A stretch of DNA of 64,000 nt from Micromonospora luteifusca (GCF_016907275.1 NZ_JAFBBP010000001.1:6128001-6192000); one strand, 5' to 3'; shown: positions 35,819-46,363, counted from the first letter of the stretch. A program made the numbers and translations. Notes: generated from the letters alone by a model not told the origin.

Positions 35819-35832
35819 GGGACCTTCGGCCC
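35819..35832. promoter_or_regulatory. Dormancy box before dosR
   Basis: GGGACC-TT-CGGCCC lies 37 bp upstream of the DosR start codon, in the position of an autoregulatory site. Confidence 0.7.
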
Positions 35833-35868
35833 TGTCTGTGCCGGTGCCGCACCCGGTAGAAAGGGGAG

Positions 35869-36507
35869 ATGATCCGTGTCTTCCTCCTCGACGACCACGA
35901 GGTCGTCCGTCGTGGCCTGGCCGACCTGCTGCACGCCGCTGGTGACATCGAAGTCGTGGGTGAGTCAGGGTTGGCCCGGGAAGCCACGGCGCGCATACCC
36001 GCATTGCGGCCAGATGTGGCGATCCTCGACGCACGGCTGCCCGACGGCAGTGGGATCGACGTGTGTCGGGACGTCCGTGCTGTCGACTCGTCGATCCGGG
36101 GTCTGATTCTCACCTCCTACGAAGACGACGAGGCGCTGTTCGCGGCGATCATGGCGGGCGCTGACGGGTACGTGCTCAAGCAGATTCGCGGCACCGACCT
36201 CGTCGACGCGGTCCGGCGCGTGGCGGCGGGCCAGTCGCTGCTCGACCCGGCGGTGACCCAGCGGGTGCTGGAACGCATCCGCAACGGTGTCGAGCAGCCG
36301 CGCGAGCTGGAGATGTTGACCGAGCAAGAGCGTCGGATCCTGGAGTACGTCGCCGAAGGGTTGACCAACCGCGAGATCGCTGGGCGAATGTTTCTCGCCG
36401 AGAAGACCGTGAAGAACTACGTGTCGAGCCTGCTGGCAAAGCTGGGGCTGGAACGGCGTACCCAGGCCGCGGTGTTGGCGACCCGGCTACTCGGCCAGCG
36501 TTCCTGA
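35869..36507 (+). CDS. devR: DosR/DevR-type response regulator
   Basis: A 212-residue NarL-family regulator with AAAGGGGAG before ATG 35869. The receiver has LLDDHEVVRRGL, phospho-acceptor Asp54 in AILDARLPDG, Thr/Ser in LILTSYEDDEA and Lys in GYVLKQ. The DNA-binding domain LTEQERRILEYVAEGLT, AGRMFLAEKTVKNYVSSLLAKLG is nearly the same as that of mycobacterial DevR, including the KTVKNY recognition helix that reads GGGAC half-sites. DevR switches on the dormancy regulon in hypoxia, NO or CO. The four nearby GGGnC-type palindromes fit its known specificity. Confidence 0.93.
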   Translation: MIRVFLLDDHEVVRRGLADLLHAAGDIEVVGESGLAREATARIPALRPDVAILDARLPDGSGIDVCRDVRAVDSSIRGLILTSYEDDEALFAAIMAGADGYVLKQIRGTDLVDAVRRVAAGQSLLDPAVTQRVLERIRNGVEQPRELEMLTEQERRILEYVAEGLTNREIAGRMFLAEKTVKNYVSSLLAKLGLERRTQAAVLATRLLGQRS

Positions 36508-36510
36508 ACC

Positions 36511-38268
<1,758 letters not shown>

Positions 38269-38328
38269 TTATCGGCAGCTGTCAGGCACCTGACACCGTC
38301 GAAGAGTCCGAGAAATGCCGAGCAGCGT

Positions 38329-39834
38329 TCACTGACGGGTTTCCTTGATCTTCGGAAGCGGCGCACCGTCGTCGCAGCGCGCCTTGATCTCGCTCTTGTG
38401 AGCTGCGGACAGCAGCACCACCTGGACCTCCTTGGCAGGCCCCGAGCGGTAATCCTTGATGCTGTAGCCCGGGGCGGGATCGAGGCTGACAGCGCGAGCT
38501 TGATCGTCGGTGCAGAGCACCCTCAGCACGCCACCGAGTGCCTGAAGGGGTGTGCCTGCCGTTTCGGCGGTCGGCGCAGGTGCGGCACTGGGGGGTGCCG
38601 CCGGCTGCCCGGCGGTGGGTGAGATGGTACGGCCGGGGCTGGCCGGCGCCTCGGCTCCGACGGTAGGTCCAGCCGGCCCAGCCGGAGCGGCCGGCGTGCG
38701 GCGTGGTTGGCGGACCGGTGCGGGCTCCCCGGAGACCTGCGGGGAAGCGGATGGTTCAGCGGCTGACACATCTGAAGCGGCGCCGGACGGGGTGGCACCG
38801 GAACGGGAGGCGGTGCCTCCGCCCGAGCTGCCGTCGATGGGTGGGAACTGGAAGAGCGGGAGCAACGTGATCCCTGCCGTCGCCGTCAGAACTACTGGGA
38901 TCAACAAGGCACGGGGGGTACGGCGACGCCGACCGGCAGGGGATACGGCGGTAGCCGGGGCCGACAGAGGTGCGACGGGCACCCGCTGCGCCGCTTGTTG
39001 CACCCGCCGCTCGACGTCACCGGCCAGACCGTGCAGGGTCGTCGCCACCTCCCCGGCGTCCGGCCGATCGGCGGGATCCCTGGCAAGGCAACGGTCGAGC
39101 AGACGGTGAACCTCGGGTGACACTCCCTCAACATCAGGCAGCGGTTCCGGATCGACGTACACGTGAGCAGTCAACATCTGCGTGGGGGTCTCCGCCGACC
39201 ACGGCAGCTCATTGGTCAGTGCCCGGTAGAGCAACAGCCCGAGCGCATAGACGTCGGAGGCAGGCAGAACGGTGCCACCGGCCAGACGTTCGGGCGCGAG
39301 GTAGGCCGCGGTGCCCAACAGTTGTCCGTCCGCCTCCAGTTCCGGTCGACCGGCAGTGGTGGCGATTCCGAAATCGAGCACCTTCACACCGGCGGGTGTC
39401 AGCATCACGTTGGACGGCTTGATGTCCCGATGCACCAGATTGCGATCATGCGCGGCGGCGAGCGCCTCGGCGACCTGCGCGCACGTCCGCATCGCGGCGG
39501 CCGGCGGCAGTGGACCGGCGGCAAGTCGCTGGGACATGGTCTGGCCGGGCAACAGTTCCATCACCACATACGAGACGTGACGGCCGGCGCGATCGGTGTG
39601 CTCGCCGTAGTCGTACACACTCGTTACGTGGGGGTGCCAGAGGCCCGCCGCGGCCCGGGCCTCCGCCTGGATGCGTTGTCGTGCGCCTCGGGCGGCGGCC
39701 TGCGCGCCGGCCAGGACCTTGACGGCCACCGCACGTTCGAGGACCCGGTCCCAGGCCCGCCAGACGACCGACATTCCACCAGCGCCGAGACGGCTCTCGA
39801 CCTGATACCTGTCGTCCAACAGATCACCGACCAT
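38329..39834 (-). CDS. Transmembrane PknB-type serine/threonine kinase
   Basis: A 501-residue kinase from ATG 39834 (GTG 39837 in frame). The cytosolic kinase domain (about 10-275) has GAGGMSVV, Lys in AVKVLAG, HRDIKPSN and DFGIA, and is an RD kinase expected to autophosphorylate its activation loop. A single membrane helix (ALLIPVVLTATAGITLLPLF) follows at about 310-330, then a Pro/Ala/Ser-rich stalk of about 100 residues and a small C-terminal outer domain with two cysteines (VLCTDDQ and ARCDDG). There are no PASTA repeats. The outer domain is not recognised. It stands downstream of devS in the same direction. Confidence 0.9.
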   Translation of the reverse strand: MVGDLLDDRYQVESRLGAGGMSVVWRAWDRVLERAVAVKVLAGAQAAARGARQRIQAEARAAAGLWHPHVTSVYDYGEHTDRAGRHVSYVVMELLPGQTMSQRLAAGPLPPAAAMRTCAQVAEALAAAHDRNLVHRDIKPSNVMLTPAGVKVLDFGIATTAGRPELEADGQLLGTAAYLAPERLAGGTVLPASDVYALGLLLYRALTNELPWSAETPTQMLTAHVYVDPEPLPDVEGVSPEVHRLLDRCLARDPADRPDAGEVATTLHGLAGDVERRVQQAAQRVPVAPLSAPATAVSPAGRRRRTPRALLIPVVLTATAGITLLPLFQFPPIDGSSGGGTASRSGATPSGAASDVSAAEPSASPQVSGEPAPVRQPRRTPAAPAGPAGPTVGAEAPASPGRTISPTAGQPAAPPSAAPAPTAETAGTPLQALGGVLRVLCTDDQARAVSLDPAPGYSIKDYRSGPAKEVQVVLLSAAHKSEIKARCDDGAPLPKIKETRQ

Positions 39835-39946
39835 CACTGGAACAGCTTGCCAGAGTGGAACCGCAGAGGCATGGCGAGCGAACCTGGTCCCTGATCTTTG
39901 GGACGCTGCCCCGCTCCCTAGTTGGTCCGTACCGGGCTGTCGCGCG

Positions 39947-40606
39947 TCAGCGGTTGCGGGGGATCACCAGGCCGGACTCGTAGGCGAGCACGACCAGTTG
40001 GGCACGGTCGCGGGCGTGCAGTTTGGTCATGGCGCGGTTGACGTGGGTCTTGGCGGTCACCGGGCTGATTCCCATCCGTTCGGCGACCTCGTCGTTGGAC
40101 AAGCCGTGCGCGGCCAGGGTAACGGCCTCGCGTTCGCGGGTGGTCAGGTGTGCCAGCGCGGTGTTCCTGGAGGGTGGCGGCTGGGTGACGTACCGATCGA
40201 TCAATTTGCGGGTGATCGATGGTGCGAGCAGGGCGTCGCCGCGCGCGGCGACGCGGATGGCGTGCAGGAAGTCTTCCGGCAGGATGTCCTTGACGAGGAA
40301 GCCGGCCGCGCCGGCCCGCAGGGCGTTGAAGACATACTCGTCCAAGCCGTAGTTGGTCAGGATGACGACGTGGACCGCGGCCAGGGCCGGGTCCGCCGCG
40401 ATCCGGCGGGTCGCCTCGATTCCGTCGAGGACGGGCATCTGGACGTCGATGAGCGCGACGTCGGGCAGGTGCTGTCTGGCCAGCGCCACCCCTGCACGGC
40501 CGTCGGCTGCCTCGGCCACCACCGTGATGTCGTCCTCGGCGTCGAGCAGGGCGCGGAACCCGCTGCGGATGAGCGGCTGGTCGTCGACCAGCAGGACCCG
40601 GATCAC
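39947..40606 (-). CDS. NarL-family response regulator
   Basis: A 219-residue regulator. The receiver has LLVDDQPLIRSGF, phospho-acceptor Asp in ALIDVQMPVLDG, Thr in VVILTNYG and Lys in GFLVKD. The HTH is LTTREREAVTLAAHGLS, ERMGISPVTAKTHVNRAMTKLHA. It overlaps the end of its partner kinase gene by 4 bp. It belongs to the very common DesR-like actinobacterial group, so no stimulus can be inferred. Conserved residues are all intact. Confidence 0.92.
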   Translation of the reverse strand: MIRVLLVDDQPLIRSGFRALLDAEDDITVVAEAADGRAGVALARQHLPDVALIDVQMPVLDGIEATRRIAADPALAAVHVVILTNYGLDEYVFNALRAGAAGFLVKDILPEDFLHAIRVAARGDALLAPSITRKLIDRYVTQPPPSRNTALAHLTTREREAVTLAAHGLSNDEVAERMGISPVTAKTHVNRAMTKLHARDRAQLVVLAYESGLVIPRNR

Positions 40607-41715
40607 GACGCCCGTTCCACGGGTAGTTCAGCCTGCACCCTGAAGCCGCCCTCGCTGCGCGCCCCGGCGCGGAGCAGGCCGCCCAGAGCGGTCACCCGTT
40701 CCCGCATCCCGAGCAGCCCGACCCCGGGAACGAGCCCGGACTCCGGCCTGGCCGTGCCGTCGTCATCGACCTGGACGACGACCGCGTCGGGGCGATACTC
40801 GACACGGACCGAAGCGGTGACGGCCGCGGCGTGCCGGGTGATGTTGGTCAGTGACTCCTGCACTATCCGGTACGCGGTCCGGTCCACGGCGACCGGCACA
40901 CCCGTGCGGTGCCCCTCGATCGTCAACGACGTGGCCAGACCGGTCGTCCGCGCCCGCTGCACCAGGTCCGGGATCTGGTCGAGCCCGTGCGGCGCGGTGC
41001 TGCCGTCCTCGCGCAGCGCTTCCAGGGTCGCGCGCAGTTCCCGGGACGCCTCACGACCGGCGTCCCGGATCGCCAGCAGCGCGTCCGGCACCGGTTCGCC
41101 CCGCTTCTGGGCCAGGTGCACGACGGCTTCGGCCTGCACCTTGATCACCGAGATCTGGTGGGTGAGCGTGTCGTGCAGCTCGCGTGCGATGTGCAGCCGC
41201 TCCTCGTCGGCGCGGCGCAGCGCGATCTCCTCGCGGGTGCGTTCGGCCTCGTCCGCCCGTCGCTCGGCTTGGCGCAACGCCTCACCCGCCGCACCTGCGG
41301 CGATCAGCCAGGCCAGCTCAAGGACCCCCCTGGCCTGTGCGAACGCCTCGCCCGCGGGCAGGCCCGAGGTCATCGCCGCCACGGGAAGGGCGGCCAGCAT
41401 GAGCACGCTCGTCACCACGGTCGTGGTCCGGTGCCCGGCCCGCACCGCCGCGTACACCGCGACCAGATATGCGACCGCGAACACGTCAAACCCGGCCGCC
41501 TGGTAGCCCGCCGCGCACACCCCGGCCACGACCAGGACAACGACCGGAGCCCGCCGCCGCGCGACCAGCGCCAGACCGCCGGCGCCCAGCAGGACGACGC
41601 CGAGCGGATCGAGGCCGGTGGCGGTGCGTTCCCCCGACAGCCCGCTGATCAGCAGGATCGCCGCTACCCCGGCCGCGATCAGCCAGTCCCGGACACCGAT
41701 CCGTGCACTGCTCAT
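40603..41715 (-). CDS. Membrane sensor histidine kinase (HisKA_3)
   Basis: A 370-residue kinase with four to six N-terminal membrane helices (residues about 8-150), a coiled coil (AERRADEAERTREEIALRRADEE region), the phospho-acceptor motif ARELHDTLTHQISVI and an ATPase domain with ESLTNITRHAAA and GVGLLGMRERV. There is no large extracytoplasmic domain, so the signal is probably read within the membrane. It forms a two-component pair with the overlapping downstream response-regulator gene. Confidence 0.9.
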   Translation of the reverse strand: MSSARIGVRDWLIAAGVAAILLISGLSGERTATGLDPLGVVLLGAGGLALVARRRAPVVVLVVAGVCAAGYQAAGFDVFAVAYLVAVYAAVRAGHRTTTVVTSVLMLAALPVAAMTSGLPAGEAFAQARGVLELAWLIAAGAAGEALRQAERRADEAERTREEIALRRADEERLHIARELHDTLTHQISVIKVQAEAVVHLAQKRGEPVPDALLAIRDAGREASRELRATLEALREDGSTAPHGLDQIPDLVQRARTTGLATSLTIEGHRTGVPVAVDRTAYRIVQESLTNITRHAAAVTASVRVEYRPDAVVVQVDDDGTARPESGLVPGVGLLGMRERVTALGGLLRAGARSEGGFRVQAELPVERAS

Positions 41716-41934
41716 GCGCGCACCCTAGCCGGACACCCGCCCAGGGCGACTCGTGCGAGGGGAGGAGCCAGCCGTACCGCATTCGCAGTACCTTCCCGGC
41801 TCGCACCCGCATCCGCAGCAGCCGGGGTCCACGACCGCAGCAGCATGACATGACCACGCCGGCACGACGCCAGACGGCGAACCACCGGACAGGATCAGGT
41901 GACAGCCAGTTCCGGCCAGACGAAGGAGCACCTC

Positions 41935-42312
41935 ATGCCCATCAGCGACCTGCTCGCCGCGTCCACCGTCGACGCATCCACCCTGACCAGCGACCGCATC
42001 GTGGCCACCGCGGCCGTCGTGGTGGCGTTGGCCGGCGCGATCATCGGCGGACTGGCGCTGGCCCGCCCCACCAGCCACAGCCGGAAGCGGAGATCAGCCG
42101 TGGCCCTGGCGGCGGGAGTGACCGGCGTGCTCGTCGGCGGGCTGGTGGTGGTCACCGCCGACGGAGGACCTGGCACCGGCAACGGCATCGTCGGCGGCTA
42201 CGCAGCCCTGGTCCTCGGCCTGCTCGCCGCACTCCTCGTCGGACTCGCTTCCGCCCGCGGGAAACGAGTTCTCCGGACTGAGGACCGTGCCATAGACTCC
42301 GCCGGTGCTTGA
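41935..42312 (+). CDS. Small membrane protein (DUF6223-like)
   Basis: A 125-residue protein from ATG 41935 with GAAGGAG upstream. Three membrane helices: VATAAVVVALAGAIIGGLAL, SAVALAAGVTGVLVGGLVVV and IVGGYAALVLGLLAALLVGLA. The C-terminus is short and charged. The arrangement resembles the DUF6223 family of actinobacteria; the family name is from memory. It is divergent from the two-component system and its end overlaps the start of the next gene by 8 bp. Confidence 0.75.
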   Translation: MPISDLLAASTVDASTLTSDRIVATAAVVVALAGAIIGGLALARPTSHSRKRRSAVALAAGVTGVLVGGLVVVTADGGPGTGNGIVGGYAALVLGLLAALLVGLASARGKRVLRTEDRAIDSAGA

Positions 42313-43876
42313 GGTATCGGGGGACTTCGAAATCCACATTACGGTTCACGCCTCTCAGGCCGAGAAGCTGCGGGCGTTCGCCAGCGAGCATGGCGTGAAG
42401 TTCGTCCATATTGTGCTCGACCGCGGCGCATACGTCTCTAAACCAATGCTCACGCTGAACGGGCGAGGCACGCTGACCGAGCAGCAGGACACGGCACGGC
42501 GTTGGCGACACGAACTGCGCGAGGGGGAGATATACCCGTGCCGTTCAAAGATCGAGGCGGCGCCATGGTGTACCGGCGTACCGCAATCGGATGAGCAGGC
42601 CGCAGCCGAGCCCGGTGGCCGGTACTTCGAGCATCACGTCAAACTGCTGCTTCCCCGTACGGCGGTGGCGGATCTGGTGGCCCTCACCGATCTGGTCGCG
42701 CCGCACGGGGCACGGCTGTCCCGCAACGCCCGCCGGGAGTGTGCCGACGGCGCGCAGGAGCGGTTCGTCAACCAGCGCTGTCACGGTGTCGGGCTCGCCA
42801 CGGCCAGGCAGCGGCTGGACGACCTCGTCGAGACTCTCCGCGCCGCGGGCCACGAGCCCACAACGGTGGAGCAGGAGTACGTCGTCTCCGATAGCGACCT
42901 GCACCACGACCACGGCTGGCTGGAATCGCCCACGCCGGGCGCGAACGGTTATACGCGGGAGCGCGAGAACAGGCTGAGGTACGGGCCGGCCGATTCCCCG
43001 GGCTACCCGCCGACCTACCAGCCGCTACCCGCCGGCTCGACCGTGCGCCAGCGGGCGGCGTTCGACCCAGCCCTGAAGCAGTACCCGAACGCCTACCGCG
43101 CCGGCGAGCCCGACTTCCTCGTAACGGCCACCGGCCAGCGGTGGACCAACGCCCGACGCGCCGCCATGAAAAACGTCTTGGCGGCCATCGCCGCAACTAC
43201 CTGGAGTCAGCATCTGGTGCTGCGCGGCAGCGTCACCATGGCCGCCTTTGTCGGCGACGCCGCCCGCGAGCCGGGGGACCTCGATTTCGTCGTCACCCCG
43301 CACACCATCACCAGCGACAGCACCGACGCGCGCACGCTGCTCGATGACATCAAGACCGCCATCCGAACCGCAACGGGCGCCGGCGTGCAACCAGACCGGA
43401 TCACCGAGTCCGCCATCTGGACGTACGAACGCGCTGACGGACGCCGCCTGGTCATCCCGTTCAGCACCCCGGAGGCACCGGACGGCCACGTACAGATCGA
43501 CATCGTCTTCGGCGAACGACTCCCTCTCCCACCAGAGATGCTGGCCCTGCCGGACCTCGACAAGCCGTTACTGACCGCGCCCGCCGCGCTGGCGCTGGCG
43601 TGGAAGCTGCTGTGGCTGGCCACCGATAGGTACCCGCAAGGCAAGGACCTCTACGACGCGGTCCTGCTCGCCGAATACACCGCCGTCGACCAATCCCTCG
43701 TCCGCCAGCTCATGCGACCGGAACTCGGCGCTGAAGCCGATACCTTCAGGGCCGAGACGGTTCTGTCCTGGGCGGTCGACTGGTCCAACTTCACCGACGA
43801 ATACTCCGGAATCACGGGCACTGCCGAGGAGTGGACCAGGCGGCTGGCACTGGCCCTCGACCACGCCTGGACCTGA
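42305..43876 (+). CDS. AbiEii-type nucleotidyltransferase fused to an unknown N-terminal region
   Basis: A 523-residue protein from GTG 42305; no other start fits. The C-terminal half (about 285-515) is an AbiEii/MenT-like nucleotidyltransferase: LRGS (306-309), PGDLDF with catalytic Asp325 and Asp327, QIDIVF with Asp399, and the late AWKLLWLATDRYPQGKDLYD block typical of AbiEii toxins. The N-terminal 220 residues contain two related segments (FEIHITVHA..., YFEHHVKLLL...), each followed by conserved basic and His residues (KIEAAPWCTGVP, HDHGWL). I do not recognise this part. Such NTases inactivate tRNAs or other targets; no antitoxin gene (AbiEi) is next to it, so the N-terminal part may regulate it or this may be a solitary effector. 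Confidence 0.78.
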   Translation: MLEVSGDFEIHITVHASQAEKLRAFASEHGVKFVHIVLDRGAYVSKPMLTLNGRGTLTEQQDTARRWRHELREGEIYPCRSKIEAAPWCTGVPQSDEQAAAEPGGRYFEHHVKLLLPRTAVADLVALTDLVAPHGARLSRNARRECADGAQERFVNQRCHGVGLATARQRLDDLVETLRAAGHEPTTVEQEYVVSDSDLHHDHGWLESPTPGANGYTRERENRLRYGPADSPGYPPTYQPLPAGSTVRQRAAFDPALKQYPNAYRAGEPDFLVTATGQRWTNARRAAMKNVLAAIAATTWSQHLVLRGSVTMAAFVGDAAREPGDLDFVVTPHTITSDSTDARTLLDDIKTAIRTATGAGVQPDRITESAIWTYERADGRRLVIPFSTPEAPDGHVQIDIVFGERLPLPPEMLALPDLDKPLLTAPAALALAWKLLWLATDRYPQGKDLYDAVLLAEYTAVDQSLVRQLMRPELGAEADTFRAETVLSWAVDWSNFTDEYSGITGTAEEWTRRLALALDHAWT

Positions 43877-43952
43877 CCGAGCCAGAACAGGTCGGCAGGA
43901 CCGGCACCCGCTTCCCCGCCGTGACCAGCCTGATCTGGATGAAACGGTTCAA

Positions 43953-44609
43953 TTAATGGGTTGGCTCGCCGGAGGGCTGCACGAGGAACGATTTGATGTG
44001 CTCCAGCGCCATGTCCAGAGCAACTTCCATGGGTGCGATGTTGTGCGCGGCGTTCGCCAGCAGGTAGCCGCCTTGCAGAGCTGCCATCAATCCCGTGGCC
44101 AACTTCTCCGGGTCGGCGTCCTGGCGCAGTGCACCGCTGTCCCGCATCCGGTGCAGACCGTCACTGATCAGCTTTTCCCATGCCGTAAACGTCTCCGACA
44201 GCATCGATCGAGCCTGCTCATCTTGATCGGAGAGCTCAAGGGCCATGGACCCGAGGCCGCACCCGTATTTGCCGTTGTTCAGCGAGTTGGCCTGAACCAG
44301 CGCGTTACGCCACCGGACCAGCCCCGAGAACGATCGCAGTCGCTCGAGCCCTCCGCGCTCGCGTTGAAGCACAAGCGCGCCTCGGTATTTGACCAACGCG
44401 CGCACGAGCTCCTGCTTGTCGGCGAAGTGGTGGTAAAGCTGAGACTTGCTCGTCTGGCTTGCCTCGCGGACGTCGTCAAGGGTCGTCGCGTTCACTCCGC
44501 GCACGAACATCAGTCGGTTTGCCGCCTCGAGGATTCGCTCTCGCGTGGCGATGCCCCGTTGACTGATCCTCCGCTGGTTCGTCGGCGCAGCCACCCGGTC
44601 GTCGCTCAT
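43953..44609 (-). CDS. TetR/AcrR-family regulator
   Basis: A 218-residue repressor. HTH: TRERILEAANRLMFVRGVNATTLDDVREASQTSKSQLYHHF in overlapping helices (about 22-62). The C-terminal domain includes GCGLGSMALELSDQDEQAR. A palindrome GGGAC-N6-GTCCA lies 42 bp upstream of the start; closely similar palindromes occur before other genes of the island as far as 49.4 kb, so this protein probably controls them. A 64-bp scrap of a paralogous gene lies at 49864-49927. Confidence 0.92.
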   Translation of the reverse strand: MSDDRVAAPTNQRRISQRGIATRERILEAANRLMFVRGVNATTLDDVREASQTSKSQLYHHFADKQELVRALVKYRGALVLQRERGGLERLRSFSGLVRWRNALVQANSLNNGKYGCGLGSMALELSDQDEQARSMLSETFTAWEKLISDGLHRMRDSGALRQDADPEKLATGLMAALQGGYLLANAAHNIAPMEVALDMALEHIKSFLVQPSGEPTH

Positions 44610-44650
44610 CGGTCAAGTGTATCCAGCACGCCAGATAATTCATGGAGAAT

Positions 44651-44666
44651 GGGACCTTGAAGTCCA
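44651..44666. promoter_or_regulatory. TetR operator candidate (autoregulatory)
   Basis: GGGAC-CTTGAA-GTCCA, one mismatch to TGGAC-N6-GTCCA, 42 bp upstream of the TetR start codon. Confidence 0.55.
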
Positions 44667-44771
44667 TTCGTCATGATGTCGCATTCGCCTGATGGTGAAG
44701 GGCTATGCATGATCTTCCGAGTTGGCCGCGCGGTGCAATGTCGGCGAGATGAGCGACGGCGTGCCTTTATC

Positions 44772-44787
44772 TGGACTACTTGGTCCT
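44772..44787. promoter_or_regulatory. TetR operator candidate (degenerate)
   Basis: TGGAC-TACTTG-GTCCT, one mismatch to TGGAC-N6-GTCCA, between the tetR and msrA genes. No intact gene is positioned for it now. Confidence 0.4.
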
Positions 44788-44986
44788 CTGTGCGGCATGC
44801 TGCCGCAAGGGATCGCTCGGGGGTGTCCTCCCGCAACGCCGCGCGCACCATCATCTCGTGCAGCCGATCGAATGCCAGGTCTCGCTCGGTGCCGGAGAGG
44901 CTGCATCCACCCGGCTGGCTCCTCGTCCAAGCCGGCCGCGGCGGTGTGGGCCGGCGCGCGGACCCGGGGTCAGCGCGCCGGGAGTG

Positions 44987-45493
44987 TCAGGCCTTCGCCC
45001 GCTTCGGGAGCTTCCACCCGGGGCGGGGGAAGTGGCAGGTGTAACCGTTGGGGTAGGTCTGCAGGTAGTTCTGGTGCTCGGGCTCGGCCTCCCAGAAGTC
45101 GCCCGCCGGGGTGACCTCGGTGACGACCTTGCCGGGCCACAAGCCCGAGGCGTCGACGTCGGCGATGGTGTCCTCGGCGACCCGCTTCTGCTCGTCACTG
45201 GTGTAGAAGATCGCCGAGCGGTAGCTGACGCCGATGTCGTTGCCCTGGCGGTTCTTCGTCGAGGGGTCGTGAACCTGGAAGAAGAACTCGAGCAGCGCGC
45301 GGAAGTCGGTCTTGTCGGTGTCGTAGACGACTTCGATGGACTCCGCGTGGGTGCCGTGGTTGCGGTAGGTGGCGTTCGGGACGTCGCCGCCGCTGTAGCC
45401 GACGCGCGTGGACACGACGCCCGGCTGGTGGCGAAACAGTTCCTCCATGCCCCAGAAGCAGCCGCCGGCGAGGATCGCCTTCTCGGTGGTCAC
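44987..45493 (-). CDS. msrA: Peptide methionine-S-sulfoxide reductase MsrA
   Basis: A 168-residue MsrA from GTG 45493. The catalytic motif GGCFWG lies near residues 10-15, followed by the typical [38 protein letters not shown] and YRSAIFY segments. It repairs S-sulfoxides of methionine in proteins with thioredoxin as reductant. A possible recycling cysteine is in YTCHFPRP near the C-terminus. Directly upstream is what looks like a collapsed msrB. Both fit an oxidative-stress island. Confidence 0.96.
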   Translation of the reverse strand: MTTEKAILAGGCFWGMEELFRHQPGVVSTRVGYSGGDVPNATYRNHGTHAESIEVVYDTDKTDFRALLEFFFQVHDPSTKNRQGNDIGVSYRSAIFYTSDEQKRVAEDTIADVDASGLWPGKVVTEVTPAGDFWEAEPEHQNYLQTYPNGYTCHFPRPGWKLPKRAKA

Positions 45494-45505
45494 GTCGTCT
45501 CCCTA

Positions 45506-45775
45506 CTAGTCGTCGGTGTCAGTGTTGCGGTCACTCGTGAACAGGGTGCGGTATTCGCCGTACCCTGCGTTCTCCAGGTCGTCGAGGTGGATGAACCGCG
45601 AGCGAGCCTCAATCCGGATCATCCCGCGGCTGGACTCTTCGCGCTCAAAGATGCGAACAGCGGCTCGCCGGACACAACGTCGGCGTAGATGCCGGGCTCG
45701 GGTGGGGCGCGGCTCTCCCTTCCCGGCCTTGGCGTAAAGCTGGGAACAGGTGGAACGCGCCTGGGTCCCCAAATG
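45506..45775 (-). pseudogene. msrB: Collapsed methionine-R-sulfoxide reductase (msrB) remnant
   Basis: On the minus strand, one frame reads EPGIYADVVSGEPLF, as in the N-terminal third of MsrB, and another frame then reads RIEARSRFIHLDDLENAGYGEYRTLF, which (in two pieces) resembles the MsrB tail where RFIHLDDLE follows the catalytic cysteine segment. The central part with the catalytic RYCINS motif and most of the zinc CxxC motifs is missing, and the frame changes between the two parts. It ends 13 bp before msrA, as expected of an ancestral msrB-msrA pair. Confidence 0.5.
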
Positions 45776-45935
45776 TACAGACACCTTGCGGGCCAACGAT
45801 ATTTGCGCAACCCTCACCCTCCGTGGACCACAAGGTCCAAGCAAGATGGTCTCTGCACGTCTGCTTGGCTGCCGACGTATGGCCTATGAGCTGGGATATT
45901 TAGCCGACGCGATAGCATCCGCCAGGCCCCACAAG

Positions 45936-45951
45936 TGGACTTGACCGGCCA
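45936..45951. promoter_or_regulatory. TetR operator candidate (degenerate)
   Basis: TGGAC-TTGACC-GGCCA, one mismatch to TGGAC-N6-GTCCA, about 165 bp upstream of the decayed frame at 46114. The rest of 45776-46113 contains no supported gene. Confidence 0.35.
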
Positions 45952-46113
45952 CTTTTGCCGCGACTGGGTTCGAAACGTCCGGCTGCGTGCCCCCGCTCGC
46001 GACGAACGTCCGAATGCCCACCGGCGGCCGAGTTCTAAGGACCTCGCGCCACTGTGAGGCAACCGGGTGCTGCCGGACACGAATCGCGATTCGGTGAGGA
46101 AGGAGCAACTGTC

Positions 46114-46363
46114 ATGAGTGACAGCGTGGAGGGCCGTAAGGTCGTGGTCGTCGGCGGAAGGTGCTCAGCGAGCACGACGAAGCCTTCTGCGACTCGTACA
46201 ACGAGTTGAACCCTGCGCTGTTCTTCATAACGCAGACCGTCGTCGCGGGCATGGACGCCGAGGCCGGGGCGGCGCGCGCCATAGCCGACATCGGCCCGAT
46301 GTTGGCGCACCAAAGGATTGCCCCGGTGATCAAGCTCGATGAGGCCGTCGGCAGCCGCAACTG
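46114..46363 (+). pseudogene. Frameshifted gene remnant
   Basis: ATG 46114 follows GAAGGAGCAACTGTC, a good ribosome-binding site, and starts SDSVEGRKVVVVGG, like the first strand of a Rossmann-fold oxidoreductase. The frame then breaks. The next frame reads SEHDEAFCDSYNELNPALFF and AIADIGPMLAHQRIAPVI up to a stop at 46363 with good codon bias. These look like the two ends of a gene, or of two genes, joined by a deletion and a frameshift. The family is unknown. Confidence 0.4.

Larger units (their letters stand above)
44610..44986. other. Gene-less interval with two operator-like palindromes
   Basis: No intact gene in 377 bp between the tetR start and the msrA end. The minus strand around 44820-44890 reads RDLAFDRLHEMMVRAALRED in good codon usage but cannot be extended to a gene, which suggests another decayed coding sequence. 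Two TGGAC-N6-GTCC-type palindromes are listed separately. Confidence 0.4.

Noticed and set aside
39838..39946. GTCCC-N8-GGGAC upstream of the Ser/Thr kinase gene as a dormancy box
   Set aside because: The spacer between the half-sites is too long for the DosR palindrome.
45962..45975. GGGTTCGAAAC as a tRNA T-loop
   Set aside because: No acceptor, D or anticodon stem can be formed around it.
45884..46108. Minus-strand frame of 74 codons in the decayed region
   Set aside because: Codon usage is mixed, there is no ribosome-binding site, and it overlaps an operator-like palindrome.
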